Assembly (NCBI GenBank): GCA_937132065.1
Contig: CAKZNT010000086.1
Coordinates: forward strand, 18,543 to 82,542
DNA: 64,000 bases
DNA from: an uncultured Loktanella sp.
GTDB taxonomy: Bacteria > Pseudomonadota > Alphaproteobacteria > Rhodobacterales > Rhodobacteraceae
Direction: 5' to 3'
The notes below the pieces were generated by a model. That model saw only the letters and a program-made list of their open reading frames with translations, was not told the origin of the DNA and made no database searches. Each line of letters begins with the position of its first letter. Position 1 is the first letter of the stretch. This document shows, piece after piece, positions 58,645 through 64,000 of the stretch. Position numbers and translations under genes: made by a program.

Positions 58645-61053
58645 ATGAAAGAACCGTTGAGTTCATCCTACCCCGTATTGCCGCTGCGCGATATTGTGGT
58701 TTTCCCCCATATGATTGTGCCCCTGTTTGTGGGTCGCGAGAAGTCTGTCCGCGCCCTCGAAGAGGTGATGCAGGACGACAAGCAAATTCTGCTGTCTAGC
58801 CAGATTGATCCCGGTGAGGATGATCCCGCGCAGGATGGCATCTATAAGTCTGGCGTATTGGCCAATGTTCTACAGCTTTTGAAATTGCCTGACGGCACAG
58901 TGAAGGTGCTTGTCGAGGGCCGTGATCGCGTGCGCATCACCGATTTCATCGAGAACGCAAATTACTTTGAAGCGGCGGCGGAATACCTTGATGAGGTGGC
59001 TGGCAATGCGGATGAGGAAGAGGCCTTGGTGCGCAATGTCGCGGCTGAATTCGAGCGTTATGCCAAGATCAAGAAGAACATTCCCGAAGAGGCGATGGCC
59101 GCTGTTGGTGATGCGTCCGAGCCTGCCAAGCTTGCCGATCTGGTCGCAGGGCATCTGGGTATTGAAGTGGATCAAAAGCAGGGTCTGCTTGAGACATTGT
59201 CGGTGACAGAGCGCCTTGAGAAGGTTTACGGGCTGATGCAGGGCGAAATGTCCGTGCTACAGGTCGAGAAAAAGATCAAGACCCGCGTCAAAACCCAGAT
59301 GGAGCGCACCCAGCGCGAATATTATTTGAATGAGCAGATGAAGGCCATTCAGAAGGAATTGGGTGATGGCGAGGACGGGGCGAACGAGGTCGCTGAACTT
59401 GAGGCCCGTATTGCCGAAACCAAGCTTTCCAAAGAGGCCCGCGAGAAGGTGGATGCCGAGCTTAAGAAGCTCAAGAACATGTCGCCGATGTCAGCGGAAG
59501 CCACGGTTGTGCGCAACTACATGGACTGGATTTTGGGCGTGCCGTGGGGCGTGAAGTCGCGCACCAAGAAGAACCTTGGCGCGGCGCAAGCGGTGCTTGA
59601 TAACGACCACTATGGCCTTGAAAAGGTTAAGGAACGCATTGTCGAGTATTTGGCTGTGCAGCAGCGCTCTGCCAAGTTGAAAGGCCCGATCATGTGTTTG
59701 GTCGGCCCGCCAGGTGTGGGTAAAACGAGCCTTGGTAAATCTGTGGCCAAGGCCACGGGGCGCGAGTTTATTCGTATCTCTCTTGGTGGCGTGCGTGACG
59801 AGAGCGAAATCCGTGGCCACCGCCGCACTTATATTGGCTCGATGCCCGGCAAGATTATTCAGGCGCTGAAAAAGGCGAAAACCACGAACCCGCTGATTTT
59901 GCTCGATGAAATCGACAAGATGGGTCAGGATTTCCGTGGCGACCCTGCGTCTGCGATGCTTGAGGTGCTGGACCCCGAACAGAACGCCACATTTGTGGAT
60001 CACTATCTGGAGGTTGAGTATGACCTTTCGAATGTGATGTTCCTGACCACGGCAAACTCTTACAACATGCCCGGCCCGCTTTTGGATCGTATGGAGATCA
60101 TTTCGTTGTCGGGGTATACCGAGGACGAGAAATGCGAGATTGCCCGCCAGCATTTGCTGCCCAAGGTGATGAAGAACCACGGCCTGAAAGCCAAAGAGTT
60201 TAGCATTTCCGATGATGCCCTGTTGTCGATGGTTCGCGTCTATACCCGCGAGGCGGGTGTGCGGAACATGGAGCGCGAGCTGGCCAAGATCGCCCGCAAA
60301 GCGGTCACCAAGATTGTGAAGAAAGAGGCGGAAGTGATTGAAGTCACTGCGCAAAATCTGAACGACTATCTTGGCGTCAAGAAGTTCAAGTTCGGTCTGG
60401 CCGAAGATCAGGATCAGGTTGGTGTTGTCACTGGCCTTGCATGGACCTCTGTTGGTGGTGAGCTGTTGAACATCGAAGCCCTGCGCTTGCCGGGTAAGGG
60501 ACGCATGAAGACCACGGGTAAGCTTGGTGATGTGATGAAGGAGTCGATTGACGCCGCTTCGTCTTATGTGCGCTCGATTGCCCCAGAGATTGGCGTGAAG
60601 CCGACCAAGTTTGACGCGATTGATATTCACGTGCACGTCCCTGATGGCGCGACCCCGAAGGATGGCCCAAGTGCCGGTCTGGCGATGGTCACGTCGATTG
60701 TGTCTGTGCTGACGGATATCCCCGTGCGCAAGGATATTGCGATGACGGGCGAAGTTTCGTTGCGCGGAAACGCGATGCCGATTGGCGGCCTCAAGGAGAA
60801 GCTGTTGGCGGCGCTGCGTGGTGGCATCAAGACGGTGCTGATTCCTGTGGACAACGAGAAGGACCTGCCCGAGATCCCTGACAATGTGAAAGAGGGGCTG
60901 ACGATCATCCCTGTGAAGCATGTGTCAGAGGTGTTGGAGCATGCGCTTGTGTCCAAGCCCGAGCCGATCGAGTGGGACGAGGCGGCTGAAGAGGCTGCCG
61001 CTGCCGCCGCATTGGCCAAAGGCGCGGGCGGGCAGGGTGCGACTGCGCACTAA
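58645..61053 (+). CDS. lon: ATP-dependent protease Lon
   Basis: YPVLPLRDIVVFPHMIVPLFVGREKS; GPPGVGKTSLGKSVA; DGPSAGLAMVTSI. Confidence 0.98.
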   Translation: MKEPLSSSYPVLPLRDIVVFPHMIVPLFVGREKSVRALEEVMQDDKQILLSSQIDPGEDDPAQDGIYKSGVLANVLQLLKLPDGTVKVLVEGRDRVRITDFIENANYFEAAAEYLDEVAGNADEEEALVRNVAAEFERYAKIKKNIPEEAMAAVGDASEPAKLADLVAGHLGIEVDQKQGLLETLSVTERLEKVYGLMQGEMSVLQVEKKIKTRVKTQMERTQREYYLNEQMKAIQKELGDGEDGANEVAELEARIAETKLSKEAREKVDAELKKLKNMSPMSAEATVVRNYMDWILGVPWGVKSRTKKNLGAAQAVLDNDHYGLEKVKERIVEYLAVQQRSAKLKGPIMCLVGPPGVGKTSLGKSVAKATGREFIRISLGGVRDESEIRGHRRTYIGSMPGKIIQALKKAKTTNPLILLDEIDKMGQDFRGDPASAMLEVLDPEQNATFVDHYLEVEYDLSNVMFLTTANSYNMPGPLLDRMEIISLSGYTEDEKCEIARQHLLPKVMKNHGLKAKEFSISDDALLSMVRVYTREAGVRNMERELAKIARKAVTKIVKKEAEVIEVTAQNLNDYLGVKKFKFGLAEDQDQVGVVTGLAWTSVGGELLNIEALRLPGKGRMKTTGKLGDVMKESIDAASSYVRSIAPEIGVKPTKFDAIDIHVHVPDGATPKDGPSAGLAMVTSIVSVLTDIPVRKDIAMTGEVSLRGNAMPIGGLKEKLLAALRGGIKTVLIPVDNEKDLPEIPDNVKEGLTIIPVKHVSEVLEHALVSKPEPIEWDEAAEEAAAAAALAKGAGGQGATAH

Positions 61054-61076
61054 GCTTTTCCAAGTATTACAATTCG

Positions 61077-61108
61077 GGGGCGTGCCAGTAGTGGCGCGCC
61101 CCTTTTTT
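61077..61108 (+). terminator. Terminator after lon
   Basis: GGGGCGTGCC-AGTAGT-GGCGCGCCCCTTTTTT. Confidence 0.88.
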
Positions 61109-61218
61109 GTGCTTGCATTGTTTTCGTTTGCGCAACAATTATCATTTTTCCGCCAATACCTTATGTTAAACGGCTGCGCTGTGACCTAGGGTGGGTGCAA
61201 CAATGTCAGGAGACCCAG

Positions 61219-61641
61219 ATGTCCGGTAAATCCAAAGCGTCCTCAAAGACGGTGAAACTCAAGACTGTATTGCCCGATCCCGTGGTGACCCCGTTGAACG
61301 TGACGGCCCCGACGACCAAGATCGTTAATCCTGCGGTTTCTGTGCCCCAAGGCGAGATGATCAAGAAACCGGAGTTTCTCGATCGCGCGGTGTCACGCAC
61401 GGATGTGAAGAAACGCGATGCAAAGCCAGCGATCGAGGCCGCGCTTGCGGTTCTGGCCGAGGCGCTGTCCAACGGTGAAGAATTGAACCTGCCCCCGATG
61501 GGCAAGCTGCGTGTGGTAAAGTCCAAGGATATCGGCGAGGGCGCTAAGGTTCTGACCCTCAAGCTGCGCACGATGAAAGACGGCGCGGGCCTTGGTGCGG
61601 GTCCGTCTGATCGTGATGCCGACGAGACCGACGAGGTATAA
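61219..61641 (+). CDS. Divergent HU/IHF-family DNA-binding protein with N-terminal extension
   Basis: KKRDAKPAIEAALAVLAEALSNGEELNLPPMGKLRVVKSKD. Confidence 0.75.
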   Translation: MSGKSKASSKTVKLKTVLPDPVVTPLNVTAPTTKIVNPAVSVPQGEMIKKPEFLDRAVSRTDVKKRDAKPAIEAALAVLAEALSNGEELNLPPMGKLRVVKSKDIGEGAKVLTLKLRTMKDGAGLGAGPSDRDADETDEV

Positions 61642-61648
61642 CCGCGCG

Positions 61649-62221
61649 GTGATCCGCCCGTTGCCTTATCCCGAACTTTATATCTTGCGGCATGGTCAAA
61701 CCGAATGGAATGAGCAGGGCCGCATGCAGGGCGCGCTAAACTCGCCGCTGACTGCGCAAGGGGTTGCAGAGGCGACCCGTCAGGGCGAGATTTTGCAGCG
61801 CATTGATTTGCAAGATTTCTCGTTTATTTGCTCGCCGCAGATGCGCGCTGTGCAAACCGCGGGAATCGCATTGTCACATGTTGCCGGTTTTGTGCAAACC
61901 GACCCCCGCCTTGCCGAAATTACCGTCGGTGAGTGGTCGGGCTTGTTGCGTGATGACCTGCCGATGGAGGATGGCCCCGACGCGTTTATGGCGCAATATG
62001 AGGCCGCCCCCGGGGGGGAAGGCCTGGCGGGTGTGACCTGCCGTGTCACCGCGTTTCTTGCTGATTTAAAAGGGCCATCGGTCCTTGTGACACATGGTGT
62101 GACCAGCCGCGTCTTGCGTGGTTTGGTCGTTGGTGAAGATGCAATCGGCGCAGCATCGGTGCACGGCGGGCAGGGCACGGTTTACCATTTAAAAGATGGT
62201 ATGCAAAAAGTTCTCAAATGA
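61649..62221 (+). CDS. Histidine phosphatase (phosphoglycerate mutase-like) family protein, GTG start
   Basis: LYILRHGQTEWNEQGRMQGALNSPLT; VLVTHGVTSRVLRGL. Confidence 0.9.
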   Translation: MIRPLPYPELYILRHGQTEWNEQGRMQGALNSPLTAQGVAEATRQGEILQRIDLQDFSFICSPQMRAVQTAGIALSHVAGFVQTDPRLAEITVGEWSGLLRDDLPMEDGPDAFMAQYEAAPGGEGLAGVTCRVTAFLADLKGPSVLVTHGVTSRVLRGLVVGEDAIGAASVHGGQGTVYHLKDGMQKVLK

Positions 62222-62262
62222 GGCTTGCACCCCGCAGCCCGTTGATCTAAATGACCGTTATC

Positions 62263-62338
62263 GGGTGATTAGCTCAGTTGGTAGAGCGCTTCCTTTACAC
62301 GGAAGATGTCGGGAGTTCGAGCCTCTCATCACCCACCA
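62263..62338 (+). tRNA. tRNA-Val (anticodon TAC), CCA encoded
   Basis: GGGTGAT acceptor paired with ATCACCC; D-loop AGCTCAGTTGGTAGAGC; anticodon stem-loop CTTCC-TTTACAC-GGAAG; T-arm GGGAGTTCGAGCCTCTC (mostly paired). Confidence 0.96.
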
Positions 62339-62601
62339 TCCTATCCCATTGATATAAAAGAAAACCCTTGCATTGCAGGGACAAAGCCCGTTTCCAGGTT
62401 ACCTACGGGTTGCATAAAAGTAGGTGCAAAGCGGCATACGCAAGTCATTGAAAACCTATGCGTACACCATTGCCAACGAACCAAACGGGCGGCTTCGGAA
62501 AATCGACGAATCATTAGAACATTCGCTGCGGACGGTCACCTATGTCGGCTATGTGGCAAGGGCACTGGTCGTGTAGCCGCTTTGGAGTTTCGAAAGTCCC
62601 G

Positions 62602-63618
62602 TCACCGAATTGCGTATCCATCCCCGTCAAAGAAGTGCAGGTTCTCGCGCGCGAATGACAGCCCCACAGCCGTGCCGGTGCTAAGTTCAGTGTCTCCGGT
62701 GACACGCACAGTGACTTGGCCAGCGGCGCCGCCTGCAATAATCACGAAGGTATCCGCACCTAGATATTCCAGGACATCGACGGTTCCCTGCAGGTGCCCG
62801 TCCCCCGCTTTGACCAATGCGATATGTTCGGGCCGGATGCCAACCGAAACGGCCTGATCGGGCGAACCGACTGACGGAACGGCCTTTGCAGGCATGACGT
62901 TCATCCGTGGCGATCCGATGAATTGAGCCACAAAAAGGTTCGCTGGTTTTTCATAGAGCTCGCGCGGGCTGCCGACTTGGGCGATTTTACCAAATTCCAG
63001 TACAACGATCCGATCCGCCAGCGTCATCGCCTCCACCTGGTCGTGGGTGACATAGATCATTGTCGATTTTAGTGTCTGGTGAAGCTTGGCGATTTCATAG
63101 CGCATTTCGACCCGCAGGGCGGCATCGAGGTTGGATAGCGGTTCGTCAAACAAGAACGCCGTGGGATCGCGCACGATAGAGCGGCCAATGGCCACGCGCT
63201 GGCGCTGGCCACCGGAAAGATCCTTGGGGCGTCTGTCCATGTAATCGTCGAGCTTGAGGACACGCGCGGCCTCATTGACCTTGGCTTCGACCTCTGCCTT
63301 TGGGAGCCCCGCGGATTTGAGCGGAAACCCAACGTTGTCACGCACGGACATGTGCGGATAAAGGGCGTAGGATTGAAATACCATCGCGAGCCCACGTTTT
63401 GCAGGTGGCTCTGCCGTCGCATCGCGATCATCAATGATGATTTGGCCGCGGCTGGTTTCTTCGAGCCCGGCAATCATACGCAAAAGCGTCGATTTCCCGC
63501 ACCCAGACGGGCCGACGAAGATAATGAATTCACCCTCGGAAATGTCTAGATCAACCCCTTTGATAACCTGAACATCGCCGAACCATTTTTCGACGGATTT
63601 TAATGCGATAGAGCCCAT
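62602..63618 (-). CDS. Sugar ABC transporter ATP-binding protein (MalK/UgpC-type)
   Basis: [40 protein letters not shown]-terminal [13 protein letters not shown]. Confidence 0.95.
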   Translation of the reverse strand: MGSIALKSVEKWFGDVQVIKGVDLDISEGEFIIFVGPSGCGKSTLLRMIAGLEETSRGQIIIDDRDATAEPPAKRGLAMVFQSYALYPHMSVRDNVGFPLKSAGLPKAEVEAKVNEAARVLKLDDYMDRRPKDLSGGQRQRVAIGRSIVRDPTAFLFDEPLSNLDAALRVEMRYEIAKLHQTLKSTMIYVTHDQVEAMTLADRIVVLEFGKIAQVGSPRELYEKPANLFVAQFIGSPRMNVMPAKAVPSVGSPDQAVSVGIRPEHIALVKAGDGHLQGTVDVLEYLGADTFVIIAGGAAGQVTVRVTGDTELSTGTAVGLSFARENLHFFDGDGYAIR

Positions 63619-64000
63619 TTAGAACCTCCCCTTGGCATGCGGTGACGCCCATGTCAGCCAGATTGCGGCGGTCCAACTAAAGTTGTCTCCACCTTCGGGC
63701 GTGCCAATATAGGGGTCAAAATATTCAAAGAACCCATGTTCCGCGATCAGGCTTTGCGTGGCTTTGCGTAGCTGCTCTGCCTTAGTGATATGGTGCATTT
63801 CAGCCAGACCAATCGCAATTAGCGCGTTCACGTTGGACCACGTCGGCCCACGCCAGTAGCGTTTTGGGCTAAAAGTTTCTGCCGCGGGGTCGTTGGATGG
63901 CACGCCAAACGGCACCTCGTCCATTATTCGTTCATAATGTGCCTGCATTTGCGGGTGATCGATCCCCGCATACCAACACAGGAACGACCCGGTACTCAGT
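63619..64000 (-). CDS. Glycoside hydrolase, GH63/trehalase-like C-terminal part (runs off window)
   Basis: RYWRGPTWSNVNALIAIGL; GGDNFSWTAAIWL; frame open to window end (LSTGSFLCWYAGIDHPQ). Confidence 0.75.
   Translation of the reverse strand, partial: LSTGSFLCWYAGIDHPQMQAHYERIMDEVPFGVPSNDPAAETFSPKRYWRGPTWSNVNALIAIGLAEMHHITKAEQLRKATQSLIAEHGFFEYFDPYIGTPEGGDNFSWTAAIWLTWASPHAKGRF

Noticed and set aside
59491-60921. 476-aa minus-strand ORF opposite lon
   Set aside because: Fully antisense to a confident Lon protease; composition typical of antisense high-GC frames.

Overview
This is a 64 kb chromosomal window from an alphaproteobacterium, most likely Rhodobacterales/Roseobacter group, inferred from gene families and order without any database search. 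Most of it is densely packed core genome. In order it holds: an amino-acid ABC transporter with an N-succinylamino-acid-racemase-like enzyme and GNAT; dusA; tatABC; pcm/surE; purF/cvpA/radA; alr/dnaB; pyrE/pyrC; gcdH; infC; an assimilatory sulfite reduction cluster; a dctB/dctD-like plus TRAP transporter locus; tpiA; Fe-S assembly genes; tgt; lon; tRNA-Val; and a sugar ABC ATPase with a partial glycoside hydrolase. The most unusual region is a small degenerate island of about 6.19-9.66 kb immediately 5' of dusA. It carries a 617-aa protein with a C-terminal SUMF1/FGE-like fold, followed by a 34-aa Gly-rich peptide gene with a strong Shine-Dalgarno and its own terminator that is missing from the ORF track. 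Next to these are remnants of a primase and a truncated tyrosine integrase, and TGTAGCA repeats lie at both ends. Other notable signals are three dispersed GTGCAC-N5-GTGCAC-N5-GTGCAC arrays (11-bp pitch), a second dispersed repeat family (GCCTCCGGCGGGAGTTTGAT), infC with only non-AUG/GUG/UUG starts available, a DctD-like regulator with a degenerate AAA+ domain lacking GAFTGA, paired 33-bp-spaced repeats upstream of dctP, a CysG with a truncated SUMT domain, and a membrane-anchored Ala-rich repeat protein.
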